Shown here: in pieces, positions 8,285 to 16,634 of the stretch | Position numbering within the stretch: the first letter of the stretch is position 1 | How the letters are laid out: the number at the start of each line of letters is the position of its first letter | Assembly: GCA_965660195.1 (NCBI GenBank) | Contig: CBFHZM010000012.1 | Coordinates: forward strand, 1-33,709 | Length of the DNA stretch: 33,709 nucleotides | Origin: JAYODZ01 sp965660195 | GTDB lineage: Bacteria > Pseudomonadota > Alphaproteobacteria > RS24 | Direction of reading: 5' to 3' | Position numbers and translations under genes: made by a program | The notes under the pieces: generated by a model | What the model was told of the DNA's origin: nothing | The model's database searches: none | Seen by the model: the letters and a program-made list of their open reading frames with translations, nothing else

Positions 8285-8647
8285 ATGACGCGATTGATCC
8301 TCGGTTTCGTGCTTGCTCTCGTAATCTGCCCTCTGGCGTGGGCAGGGGATATGCAAGATGCCGCCCGCGTACTCGATCGCGATCCGAGCATCCTTTCAGA
8401 AGATTGGACGTTGAAAGGCGGGTTTTACTTCTTTGTGTTACCTGAAGCCGATGAGGACGATTGGATCTTAGCCGAGCGTCTAGCAGACATTGTAGCTGCA
8501 GCTTGTCCTGCGGCACGGCAAAATATCAATCTGTCGTATAATGGCCCATTGCATATTTTTTCGCGTGGCGACGATCAGGGCATCGCCAAAAAAATCTATG
8601 TGATCCGGCAAGATTTGCTGGATCGGAGCCTTGGACTACCTTGCTAG
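8285..8647 (+). CDS. Small secreted protein of unknown function
   Basis: This 120-residue protein has a clear signal peptide (hydrophobic 4-18, cleavage at A-W-A-G near residue 20). The mature part is about 100 residues, acidic, with W-T-L-K-G-G-F-Y-F-F-V-L-P-E-A-D-E-D-D-W in its first half and two cysteines, one in A-A-C-P-A-A and one as the last residue. These could form a disulfide in the periplasm. I recognise no family. It lies 26 bp after the coiled-coil gene and 28 bp before the nuclease gene on the same strand. In that position it could be a partner, chaperone or inhibitor of the secreted nuclease (speculative). Its own ribosome site is weak (AGAGG about 11 bases upstream). Confidence 0.65.
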   Translation: MTRLILGFVLALVICPLAWAGDMQDAARVLDRDPSILSEDWTLKGGFYFFVLPEADEDDWILAERLADIVAAACPAARQNINLSYNGPLHIFSRGDDQGIAKKIYVIRQDLLDRSLGLPC

Positions 8648-8675
8648 ACTATTGGTTCCTATAAAGTAAGGTGTG

Positions 8676-9566
8676 ATGTTGCGTTTGATAGTAATGGTGG
8701 CGGTGGTTTCAGTTTCGATGCTGGGGCCTGCGGCCGCGCAAAACACGACCATCAGCTCGTTTGCAAAGGCCAAGGATCATCTCTGGGGCGTTTTCTCCGC
8801 TCAGCCGAAAACTTTTTATTGTGGTTGTGACTTCGATCGCGGGGGTCCCGATTGGGCATCTTGTCAATTTCAAGCGAAGAAAGATCGCGCGCGCGCCAGT
8901 CGCATCGAGTGGGAACATGTCGTACCGGCCTCGGTCTTTGGCCGTCAGCTCTCCGCTTGGACGCAAGGTGATCGGCAATGCGTGTCCCGCACGGGCAAAC
9001 CCTATAAAGGGCGTAAATGTGCCGAAAAGGTCAGTCAGCGTTTTCGTTTAATGCAGGCGGATATGTATAATTTGCAACCTGCGATAGGCGAGGTAAATGG
9101 CCTAAGGAGCAATTACCCCTACGGTGAGATTGCTGGCGAACCGCGCGATTTTGGTGCTTGTGATATGGAAATACGAGGCCAAGTAGCCGAGCCAAAGGAG
9201 GCCATTCGTGGTGATATTGCGCGCACTTATTTTTACATGCAAATGGTTTACCCCGATGTCACCATTTACGATCAAACCATCCGGGTACAGATGGAGGCTT
9301 GGGATCGCGCCGATCCGGTAGATGCCTGGGAGTGCCAGCGGAACACGCTTATTCAGAACATCCAGAAGTCTCGCAATCCGATACTCGATCGCGCTTGTTC
9401 GCAAGCCGTAAGCCCCGTTGCAACAAGTGCTGAAGCCGCGCCGTCTCCCGCGTCCCGTGAACCAGCCCTACCAGCCGCACAGCCTGACATACGGCCTCGA
9501 CCCGAAAAACGTTATAAAACGCGGTCAGGCGCTTGGGGTGATCAGCAGATTAAGGATAATTTCTAG
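8676..9566 (+). CDS. Secreted endonuclease I (EndA/Dns-type) with C-terminal W-G-D tail
   Basis: This 296-residue protein has a signal peptide (cleavage near A-A-A-Q at 19-22). The nuclease core is clear: E-W-E-H-V-V-P-A-S at 78-86 carries the catalytic His of the beta-beta-alpha metal fold, and M-Y-N-L-Q-P-A-I-G-E-V-N at 130-141 carries the metal-binding Asn. Family members are Mg-dependent non-specific DNases of the periplasm or medium. Cysteines at C-G-C, A-S-C, Q-C and K-C suggest several disulfides. After the core comes a Pro/Ala-rich linker (about 245-285) and the tail W-G-D-Q-Q-I-K-D-N-F, absent from ordinary EndA as far as I recall and matching the tail of the coiled-coil protein upstream. 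ATG 8676 is preferred over GTG 8673 for its distance from TAAGG. A role in DNA scavenging, biofilm DNA or uptake is possible. Confidence 0.9.
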   Translation: MLRLIVMVAVVSVSMLGPAAAQNTTISSFAKAKDHLWGVFSAQPKTFYCGCDFDRGGPDWASCQFQAKKDRARASRIEWEHVVPASVFGRQLSAWTQGDRQCVSRTGKPYKGRKCAEKVSQRFRLMQADMYNLQPAIGEVNGLRSNYPYGEIAGEPRDFGACDMEIRGQVAEPKEAIRGDIARTYFYMQMVYPDVTIYDQTIRVQMEAWDRADPVDAWECQRNTLIQNIQKSRNPILDRACSQAVSPVATSAEAAPSPASREPALPAAQPDIRPRPEKRYKTRSGAWGDQQIKDNF

Positions 9567-9593
9567 GGCTTTGACACCGCTTTAAGGCCCAGA

Positions 9594-9621
9594 AGATCTA
9601 CGCATAGTTGGCTGTGGATCT
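9594..9621 (+). terminator. Weak candidate terminator hairpin after the nuclease gene
   Basis: AGATCTAC (9594-9601) can pair with GTGGATCT (9614-9621), including one G-U pair, around a 12-base loop. AT-rich sequence follows, but not an uninterrupted U tract. It is the only hairpin of note between the nuclease gene and the receptor promoter region. Confidence 0.25.
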
Positions 9622-9713
9622 AGATTAATTGTTCCATAAACATAATATATTTCATCTATAATTTTATTATTCACATAATAGTATTCGCTAGTTCGATGTT
9701 TTTCAGCGTAAAC

Positions 9714-9742
9714 TTGACGATAATGCACACATATACTATGTG
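9714..9742 (+). promoter_or_regulatory. Candidate promoter for the TonB receptor operon
   Basis: TTGACG (9714-9719) and TATGTG (9737-9742) are spaced 17 bp apart, in an AT-rich stretch about 95 bp upstream of the receptor start. The -35 is good and the -10 is modest. A palindrome at 9727-9743 overlaps the -10, as expected for a repressor site. A start site was not mapped. Confidence 0.35.
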
Positions 9743-9743
9743 T
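9727..9743. promoter_or_regulatory. 17-bp operator-like palindrome upstream of the receptor
   Basis: ACACATA and TATGTGT are perfect 7-base inverted arms around TAC. The size and arm length suit a winged-helix dimer such as MarR, and a MarR gene is the fourth gene of the downstream operon. A second, weaker inverted repeat (CCGTA, 10-base spacer, TACGG; 9745-9764) follows immediately. Confidence 0.45.
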
Positions 9744-9836
9744 TCCGTACATAAATTAATACGGATTACAAATTATATCGGATTGCGCCTTGCAATTTCT
9801 AAGGTTTGCATGGGCTTGATGGGTGAGGAGAATTTC

Positions 9837-12479
9837 ATGAAAAAGCTTTCAGTTGGTGTGTCGTCAATGGCGCTGGTTATTGGTGCTGGGCTATCACAGC
9901 CGGTTTTGGCGCAAATCAGTGGCGGGCTTGATGAAATCGTTGTCACGGCTCGGAAAAAAAGCGAGAGCTTACAAGACGTGCCGATTGCTGTTTCTGCCCT
10001 AAACGGTAACGCCTTGGAAGAGCTTGGTGTGTCGGTTTTTGAAGATTATCTGGTGCAGTTGCCAAGTGTCACAGCAGGTGGCTCGGGGCCTGGTCAGAGC
10101 ACAATATATATTCGCGGCGTCGCTTCGACGACTCCGAATCTGACGACCGCTGGTGTTGCCGGTTTGGCGCCGAATGTGGCGCTATACCTCGATGAACAGC
10201 CGTTATCGCAGCCGGGACGTAATCTCGACGTCTATGCCGCTGATTTGGAGCGTGTTGAGGTGCTTGCAGGGCCCCAGGGCACTTTGTTTGGGGCCAGCTC
10301 GCAAGCGGGTGTTGTCCGCTTGATTACGAATAAGCCGCAGTTGGAAGAGTTTTCGGGGACCGCTAGCTTCCAAACCTCTTATATGCCAGAGGGTGAAATT
10401 AGTGCTAAAGCGGTAGGCGTGATCAATTTGCCGCTTGGCGATCGGACGGCTGTACGCGGCGTTTTCTATGTCGATCGGCGTGGTGGTTATATTGACAATG
10501 TGCGTGGGACGCGCGATGCGCGCGAGTCTGCCCGCTTCCGGAAAGCTGGTACAGTGCGGTCAAATGGTGTCGCTGTTTCAGAGGCCCGAAACGGTATCCA
10601 AGGCGGTGTTGATCTCAGCAATGTCACTTTTTTGCAATCCGATAATGCGGCCTTGGTTGACGACGATATCAATGACACAAGCTATGCCGGGATGCGCCTG
10701 AGCGTTAAACAGGAATTTGGCGATGATTGGGCGGGCCTATTGTCGATCACGCATCAGACGGTAGAGTCCGATGGCGTGTTTTTCGCCGACCCCGATCTTG
10801 GCGACTTAGAAATTCAGCGCTTTGCCGCGGATACGATCGAAGATGAATTTGTTAATGTGAACTGGACCCTCGAGGGGCGCATGGGGGCATTGAAGTTGCT
10901 TTATACCGGTGCCTATACCGAGCGTGAGACCGACCAGTTGGTGGACTATGCAGATTACCTATTCGTTGGTCAGTATATACCTTATTACATTTGCGACAGC
11001 ACGGTCAGTTATCCAACTACGGGTGTTCTGCCGGCTGGCACCTGTCAAGCTCCGGACCTGAGTGTAAACAGCTACTCCGAGCTCGAGGTGGAAACGCATG
11101 AATTCAGGATCGATACGCCGGAGGAGAACCGCCTACGAGCAACCGTTGGCGCTTTCTATAGCGATCTGGTGTTGCGAGAGCGCAATGACTTTACCTATTA
11201 CGGGATGTTGAATGCGTCAGTTTTCGGTCCAGCCCCCTCGTGGGCCCCTAATTATCCATTCACCTCTGGCTATTTATCGGAGCAGGGGCCTTACCCGCCC
11301 GGCGTTATGTTCCGTAATGATGTTGAGCGCACAGATGAGCAACAAGGCGTATTCGGTGAATTGACTTATGATGTTGTTCCGCAATTATTGGCGGTAACTT
11401 TGGGCGCGCGCTGGTACGATATTGAAGTTGATCTCGATGGTTCGGCCAATGGTTCGTTTTGTAACGCTGGTTCGACAGGGGTTGACGCCAACGCTTATGG
11501 GACTGATATCTCCGATCTTTATAATGGCGATGGACAATATACGTTCCGCGGCACTTGCACGACCAGCCGCTACATTACTTATACGGCGGATATGAGCATT
11601 GCTGACATTATGGCGCTTGATCCAGACCTCTCAGCGGCGCAGGCCGCACAAATCCGGGCCGCGACCAATGCGCCCGATACGGCCTCAACAGATGGTACAA
11701 TCTCGAAACTGACGGTCAGCTATACGCCCGAAGATGACCGGCTTTACTACGCGACCTATTCTGAGGGCTTCCGACCCGGCTTGCTCAACCGCCCCGGTGG
11801 AGCGCAGGGGCCTGATGGATATACTGTACCGTTTGAGGTTGATACCGACGAAGTTAAAAACTACGAGATTGGTTGGAAGCTGACCTCTGAGGACCGTCGT
11901 CTCCGCTTTAATGGCAGTGCTTTTTTCGTCGATATTGAAAAGCTGCAGACGACGATTTTTGATCCAGGTATCGTCAACTTATTCTTCTCTGACAATGCGG
12001 CGAATGCAGAAGTCAAAGGGATAGAGGGTGATCTCACTTACATGCCAGCTAGCATTGAAGGCCTTACAATTGGCGGTGCCTTTTCTTTCCTTGATACCGA
12101 AATCACCGACGTTCTCATCCCAACTCAAGATGTACGTAAAGGATCTGAGCTGGCCTTCGCTCCAACCTTCCAGGGGAATATTCGGTTTCGCTATGAATGG
12201 ATGACGGAGAGCGGCTTCTTGGCACATGTCATGCCGCAAATTTCGTTCTCCGATGAGTCCTACAGTGACGTGATTGAAATGAATAAAGATGTTATCGACA
12301 GCTGGGTGACAGTGAATTTCCGTGCCGGAGTTCGAAAGGATAGCTGGTCGGGCGAATTTTTTGTCGACAATGTTTTCGATGAAAGAGCTGAAATCAGCCG
12401 AAACTATGTCAATGACCGCAAGCGGGTAACCTATATGCGTCCGATGACCATCGGCGTCCGCTTCAGCCAAGAATTCTGA
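9837..12479 (+). CDS. TonB-dependent outer-membrane receptor
   Basis: This 880-residue protein has a signal peptide (cleavage near V-L-A-Q at 23-26), a TonB box D-E-I-V-V-T-A at 32-38 and a plug domain at about 45-165 (D-V-P-I-A-V-S-A-L, I-Y-I-R-G-V, L-E-R-V-E-V-L-A-G-P-Q-G-T-L-F-G, V-V-R-L-I-T-N-K-P). A 22-strand-type barrel follows to the terminal F. There is no N-terminal STN signalling domain, so it is not a sigma/anti-sigma transducer. The barrel has cysteines in two extracellular-loop-like segments, which may form disulfides. GAGGAG at 9825-9830 sets ATG 9837. The receptor imports an unidentified ligand using TonB energy. Downstream sulfotransferase, BCCT and sulfatase genes suggest a sulfated or zwitterionic ligand rather than a siderophore (inference). 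Confidence 0.93.
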   Translation: MKKLSVGVSSMALVIGAGLSQPVLAQISGGLDEIVVTARKKSESLQDVPIAVSALNGNALEELGVSVFEDYLVQLPSVTAGGSGPGQSTIYIRGVASTTPNLTTAGVAGLAPNVALYLDEQPLSQPGRNLDVYAADLERVEVLAGPQGTLFGASSQAGVVRLITNKPQLEEFSGTASFQTSYMPEGEISAKAVGVINLPLGDRTAVRGVFYVDRRGGYIDNVRGTRDARESARFRKAGTVRSNGVAVSEARNGIQGGVDLSNVTFLQSDNAALVDDDINDTSYAGMRLSVKQEFGDDWAGLLSITHQTVESDGVFFADPDLGDLEIQRFAADTIEDEFVNVNWTLEGRMGALKLLYTGAYTERETDQLVDYADYLFVGQYIPYYICDSTVSYPTTGVLPAGTCQAPDLSVNSYSELEVETHEFRIDTPEENRLRATVGAFYSDLVLRERNDFTYYGMLNASVFGPAPSWAPNYPFTSGYLSEQGPYPPGVMFRNDVERTDEQQGVFGELTYDVVPQLLAVTLGARWYDIEVDLDGSANGSFCNAGSTGVDANAYGTDISDLYNGDGQYTFRGTCTTSRYITYTADMSIADIMALDPDLSAAQAAQIRAATNAPDTASTDGTISKLTVSYTPEDDRLYYATYSEGFRPGLLNRPGGAQGPDGYTVPFEVDTDEVKNYEIGWKLTSEDRRLRFNGSAFFVDIEKLQTTIFDPGIVNLFFSDNAANAEVKGIEGDLTYMPASIEGLTIGGAFSFLDTEITDVLIPTQDVRKGSELAFAPTFQGNIRFRYEWMTESGFLAHVMPQISFSDESYSDVIEMNKDVIDSWVTVNFRAGVRKDSWSGEFFVDNVFDERAEISRNYVNDRKRVTYMRPMTIGVRFSQEF

Positions 12480-12510
12480 TGAGGCTGGGTAAACCTGGCT
12501 GAGGGGTTGC

Positions 12511-14526
12511 ATGACAGAGAGTTCGGCCCTCGCGCAAAACATACAAGCGATTCAGAACAAGTTCCAAAAGCAAGATTTTGCCTCTGCCTTGGAGCTTGTT
12601 GACGCGAGTCTGCGCCAATATCCAAACGAAACCGAATTGCTTTATCTGCGCGCTGTTGCGCGGCGCTACCTGAAGCAGTTCACGGCGGCGTCGCATGACC
12701 TTGATCAGTTGCTGGTGGCGGCACCAGACATGGGTCGCGCCCATCAAGAATACGGACATTTGATGCGCGATCAAGGACGCTGGGATGAAGCCTTGGCGCG
12801 CTATCGGCAAGCGATTGATTGTAACCGTGGGCTGATCGCCAGTTGGTCCATGTTGGCTGAGATATATCGCGCTCGTGGCGAGAGGCAGGCCCTCGATTAT
12901 GTCGAACAGCAACTTAGAGCCCTTCAAGTTCTACCGCCGGTTATCTTGCGAGCCACGCAATTATTGCATGATGGTTTGCTCGGACAGGCCGAAACTTTAT
13001 GCCGGACGATTTTGCAGAAGGATCCGCAAAATATCCAGGCGATGCGTTTGTTGGCTGAAATTGCCAGCCGACTAGGCGTGTTGAACGATGCAGAATTCTT
13101 GCTCGAGTCGGCGACGACATTTGCCCCCGAGGATGATGACATCCGACTTGACTATTTGCTGGCATTGCGTCGCCGGCAAAAATTTACCGAAGCCTTGGCA
13201 CAGGCAGAGTATTTGGTACAGAAAAACCCAAACAATTTGACCTATCAATCGCAAATCGCGGTTGAGAAAATGCAAATGGGTGAGCATGCTAAAGCGGTTG
13301 AAATTTTCGATAAGATCTTGGCATTGGCGCCACAAGACCCCAATACGTTGACATCGAAAGGCCATGCGCTGAAAACCATGGGTGATCAAAGCGGAGCGGT
13401 GGCAGCCTACGAAGCGGCTTGCGCTGCCAAGCCTGACCACGGCGATGCTTATTTTTCCTTGTCGAATTTGAAAACCTATCGCTTTGACGATGACGCTATT
13501 ACCGCTATGGAAAACCAACTTCAGCGTCCAGGCCTGACGCGTATGAACCAGATTTATTTTCATTTTGCCCTAGCCGCTGCGCTGGAAAACAAAGGCGCAG
13601 CCGATGCGAGCTTTCGTCACCTTATACTGGGCAACGACCTGAAACGACAACAGAGCCACTATGATGCCGCGCGTATGACGGATGAGATGGCAGCGCAAAT
13701 TGACGCCTGTACGGCCTCCTTGTTTGATGGGCGCCAGGGGTGTGACGCGCCAGATCCCATATTTATTGTCGGTTTGCCGCGATCGGGATCGACACTTATC
13801 GAGCAAATTTTGGCATCCCATAGCCAAGTAGATGGAACGCTTGAGCTCCCAAATATTTTGTCTCTCGCCCAATCGCTGCGTGGAAAAAACCGCATGACGG
13901 GGCAGTCGGCCTATCCGCAAAATCTACACACATTATCTGAGGTCGAGTTACAGGCCTTGGGGCAGGCATATATCGATGAGACGCGCATTCACCGCGGCAC
14001 CGCACCGTTCTTCACCGATAAAATGCCGAATAATTTTCGTCATATTGGTTTGATCCACCTGATCTTGCCAAATGCTAAAATTATCGATGCGCGTCGCGCG
14101 CCGCTAGATTGTTGTTTTGGTGGCTTTAAGCAACTCTTTGCTCAAGGGCAGGAATTTAGCTACGGCCTGCACGAGATCGGCAGCTATTACCGCGATTATG
14201 TGCAACTGATGGCACATTGGGATGATGTCTTGCCGGGTAAGGTTCTTCGGGTTCAGCATGAAGATGTGATTGTCGACCTCGAGGGACAAGTACGGCGCAT
14301 GCTCGACTATCTCTGTCTTCCGTTTGAGGCCGCATGTTTAAACTTTCATGAGACCGACCGCGCCGTTAGAACGGCTAGCTCCGAACAAGTGCGCCAGCCA
14401 ATTAATCGCGCTGGTATGGATCGTTGGCGAGCCCATGCGGCACATTTGATGCCGCTGATAGAGGCGCTCGGAGAAAGTCTCGTAGACCCCGAAGACTGGG
14501 CATATATTAAGGAGGCTGCGGCATGA
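12511..14526 (+). CDS. TPR-repeat sulfotransferase
   Basis: This 671-residue protein has no signal peptide, so it is probably cytoplasmic. Residues about 5-330 are tetratricopeptide repeats with recurring helices such as W-D-E-A-L-A-R-Y-R-Q-A-I, A-K-A-V-E-I-F-D-K-I-L-A-L-A-P and Q-S-G-A-V-A-A-Y-E-A-A. From about 414 comes a sulfotransferase domain: D-P-I-F-I-V-G-L-P-R-S-G-S-T-L-I-E-Q is the PAPS 5'-phosphosulfate loop, and I-I-D-A-R-R-A-P-L-D matches the 3'-phosphate-binding region. The domain would move sulfate from PAPS to an acceptor, perhaps one presented by the TPRs. GAGGGG at 12501-12506 precedes ATG 12511, 31 bp after the receptor gene. The stop overlaps the next start in ATGA, so translation is coupled to the transporter. 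Confidence 0.9.
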   Translation: MTESSALAQNIQAIQNKFQKQDFASALELVDASLRQYPNETELLYLRAVARRYLKQFTAASHDLDQLLVAAPDMGRAHQEYGHLMRDQGRWDEALARYRQAIDCNRGLIASWSMLAEIYRARGERQALDYVEQQLRALQVLPPVILRATQLLHDGLLGQAETLCRTILQKDPQNIQAMRLLAEIASRLGVLNDAEFLLESATTFAPEDDDIRLDYLLALRRRQKFTEALAQAEYLVQKNPNNLTYQSQIAVEKMQMGEHAKAVEIFDKILALAPQDPNTLTSKGHALKTMGDQSGAVAAYEAACAAKPDHGDAYFSLSNLKTYRFDDDAITAMENQLQRPGLTRMNQIYFHFALAAALENKGAADASFRHLILGNDLKRQQSHYDAARMTDEMAAQIDACTASLFDGRQGCDAPDPIFIVGLPRSGSTLIEQILASHSQVDGTLELPNILSLAQSLRGKNRMTGQSAYPQNLHTLSEVELQALGQAYIDETRIHRGTAPFFTDKMPNNFRHIGLIHLILPNAKIIDARRAPLDCCFGGFKQLFAQGQEFSYGLHEIGSYYRDYVQLMAHWDDVLPGKVLRVQHEDVIVDLEGQVRRMLDYLCLPFEAACLNFHETDRAVRTASSEQVRQPINRAGMDRWRAHAAHLMPLIEALGESLVDPEDWAYIKEAAA

Positions 14527-16127
14527 ATGATGATCAGGACCAAATTGTCGAACCCGTCGTGCCGGTTGAGACGGATTACCAGGTTGGACAAGACAATGTT
14601 GAGGTCTGGGGGTTTGATATTCATAATCCCGTTTTTGTTTTAAGCGCCTGCTTGGTTTTATTTTTTGTCGGGATTGTTCTGGGCTTTCCTGAGCAATCTA
14701 ATCATTTCTTGATAGATATTCGCGACACGGTTTTAAACAGTTTCGATCAGTTTTTTTCTCTCTCTATCTCATTCTTTAGCGCCTTTATTCTCCTATTAAT
14801 GATATCCCCCTTCGGCCGTATTCGTCTGGGCGGGGTAGAGGCTGAGCCCGAGTTCGGCTTCTTAAGCTGGATCTGTATGCTATTTGCTGCCGGCGTGGGC
14901 ATCGGTATGATTTTTTACGGTGCAGGTGAGCCGCTGGCCTATTACACTGGCCCCTATGGGATGCCACTGAATATTGAGCCGCTCACCGAAGAGGCCTATC
15001 GTATGGCCTTCAGTGCCACGATTTTTCATTGGGGCTGGGGCGCCTGGTCAGTTTATGCGCTGGTGGGGCTGGCGATCGCTTTTTTTGCCTATAATTGGAA
15101 TTTGCCGCTCACCATTCGGTCGATATTCTACCCAATCTTGGGCGAGCGCGTTTGGGGGTGGCCGGGTAATCTGATAGACCTGACGGCCGTTGTCGCTACG
15201 CTTTTTGGTTTGGCGACGTCACTCGGGATCGGGGCAAAACAGGTATCGGCCGGGCTTTATTATTTATTCGATTTATCACCCACCATTCAGGTGCAGTCGA
15301 TCATCATTGCGATGATTACATCGATTGCCATTTTTTCCGTTATACGCGGTCTCGAGCGCGGCGTGCGAGTGCTCAGCAATATCAATATTGCCTTAGCGTT
15401 TATGTTGCTTGTGTTTGTGATTTGTTTCGGCCCGACGGCAGATATTTTTGCCGCTTATCTCACCAATGCGCAAAATTATCTCTCGGACATGTTTACCTTG
15501 AGCGAGTGGCGCGATCGACAGGATCGGGCTTGGTTCCATAGTTGGACCATTTTTTATTGGGCGTGGTGGATTTCGTGGTCGCCTTTTGTCGGCATGTTTA
15601 TCGCGCGAATTTCGCGCGGCCGTACTGTGCGGCAGTTCCTCTTCGTGGTTATGTTTGTACCATTATTCATTGCGCTGGTTTGGTTCACCTCATTTGGCGA
15701 GACGGCAATCCAGCAATATCAGTTAGGGATTGGTACATTGCCAGACGGTATTACGGATTTCTCCTTAGTTCTGTTTCAAATGTTGGAGCAAATGGCGTTT
15801 CCAATGATTAGCAGTTTGTTTGCTGTTGTGTTGCTGGTCATATTCTTCGTGACGTCTTCGGACTCAGGTTCTTTGGTTGTAGATAGTATTACGGCCGGCG
15901 GTAAACTACACGCGCCAACTGTGCAACGCGTGTTTTGGGCAATTGTCGAGGGTTTGCTGGCAATCGTTCTTTTGGTTGGTGGTGGCGGGTCGGCGCTCGG
16001 GGCGCTGCAGGCCGGCGCCATATCGTCGGCCTTACCGTTTACATTTATATTACTGATTGCTGCAATAAGTTTGTTGCGAGGTCTGTATTTAGAGACGTAT
16101 CATCTCAAAAAGTTGGAGCAAGATTAG
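14523..16127 (+). CDS. BCCT-family (betaine/choline/carnitine) transporter
   Basis: This 534-residue inner-membrane protein shows about 12 hydrophobic segments. Family signatures are clear: A-A-G-V-G-I-G-M-I-F-Y-G-A-G-E-P-L in TM3, F-H-W-G-W-G-A-W in TM4, I-F-Y-W-A-W-W-I-S-W-S-P-F-V-G-M-F-I-A-R-I-S-R-G-R in TM8, and T-S-S-D-S-G-S in TM10. The aromatic residues of TM4 and TM8 form the box that holds quaternary ammonium groups in BetP and CaiT. Na+ or H+ coupling, or exchange, cannot be decided here. AAGGAGG at 14509-14515 lies inside the upstream gene, and ATG 14523 overlaps its TGA. Its likely job is to bring the ligand, or a product of it, across the inner membrane after TonB-dependent uptake. 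Confidence 0.93.
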   Translation: MNDDQDQIVEPVVPVETDYQVGQDNVEVWGFDIHNPVFVLSACLVLFFVGIVLGFPEQSNHFLIDIRDTVLNSFDQFFSLSISFFSAFILLLMISPFGRIRLGGVEAEPEFGFLSWICMLFAAGVGIGMIFYGAGEPLAYYTGPYGMPLNIEPLTEEAYRMAFSATIFHWGWGAWSVYALVGLAIAFFAYNWNLPLTIRSIFYPILGERVWGWPGNLIDLTAVVATLFGLATSLGIGAKQVSAGLYYLFDLSPTIQVQSIIIAMITSIAIFSVIRGLERGVRVLSNINIALAFMLLVFVICFGPTADIFAAYLTNAQNYLSDMFTLSEWRDRQDRAWFHSWTIFYWAWWISWSPFVGMFIARISRGRTVRQFLFVVMFVPLFIALVWFTSFGETAIQQYQLGIGTLPDGITDFSLVLFQMLEQMAFPMISSLFAVVLLVIFFVTSSDSGSLVVDSITAGGKLHAPTVQRVFWAIVEGLLAIVLLVGGGGSALGALQAGAISSALPFTFILLIAAISLLRGLYLETYHLKKLEQD

Positions 16128-16142
16128 GGAAGGGAAGACAGC

Positions 16143-16634
16143 ATGACGCCGTCCAGGCTGGAAGACGCACTGGTGACAATGCGCCGTATCATGCGGGCGA
16201 CCGAGCTCAGCTCTCTGGCTCTGGCCAAAAAGTCTGGTTTGACGCCAAGCCAACTCATTGTTCTGCAATTGATAGCGAACGAAAGCCAGCCTACGCCTAG
16301 CCTTGTGTCGGCGCGAACAACACTCAGTCAGGCTACCATTACGACGGTTTTGCATAAACTTGAAGCGCGCCAGTTAATAACGCGGCAGCGCGACGATAAG
16401 GATAAGCGGCGGCAATATTTGCAAGTCACAACGTTGGGCGCAGAAACGCTCGCGGCTGCGCCCGATATATTGCAAGCACAGTTTCAGATACAGTTTCAAA
16501 AATTAGAGGACTGGGAACAAAGCCTGCTGGTTTCATCACTTCAGCGCGTCGCGAAATTACTCGGTGCCGATCAAATTGACGCGGCGCCCATTCTTGACCT
16601 TGGAGAATTAAATGCGCCCATTATCAACGAGTAA
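16143..16634 (+). CDS. MarR-family transcriptional regulator
   Basis: This 163-residue protein has the size and winged-helix layout of MarR. The recognition region is at about 45-75 (T-P-S-L-V-S-A-R-T-T-L-S-Q-A-T-I-T-T-V-L-H-K-L-E) and the wing contains R-Q-R-D-D-K-D-K-R-R-Q-Y, the conserved D-x-R-x wing pattern. Helices at both ends would dimerise. AAGGGAAG precedes ATG 16143, 15 bp after the transporter stop. The 3' end overlaps the sulfatase gene by 23 bp. Being inside the operon, it probably senses a pathway compound and controls the operon promoter, where a palindrome is present at 9727-9743. The effector is unknown. Confidence 0.9.
   Translation: MTPSRLEDALVTMRRIMRATELSSLALAKKSGLTPSQLIVLQLIANESQPTPSLVSARTTLSQATITTVLHKLEARQLITRQRDDKDKRRQYLQVTTLGAETLAAAPDILQAQFQIQFQKLEDWEQSLLVSSLQRVAKLLGADQIDAAPILDLGELNAPIINE

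Noticed and set aside
12463..13563. Two minus-strand frames of about 155-163 residues opposite the TPR-sulfotransferase
   Set aside because: They shadow TPR coding sequence, have no family features, and oppose a five-gene operon.
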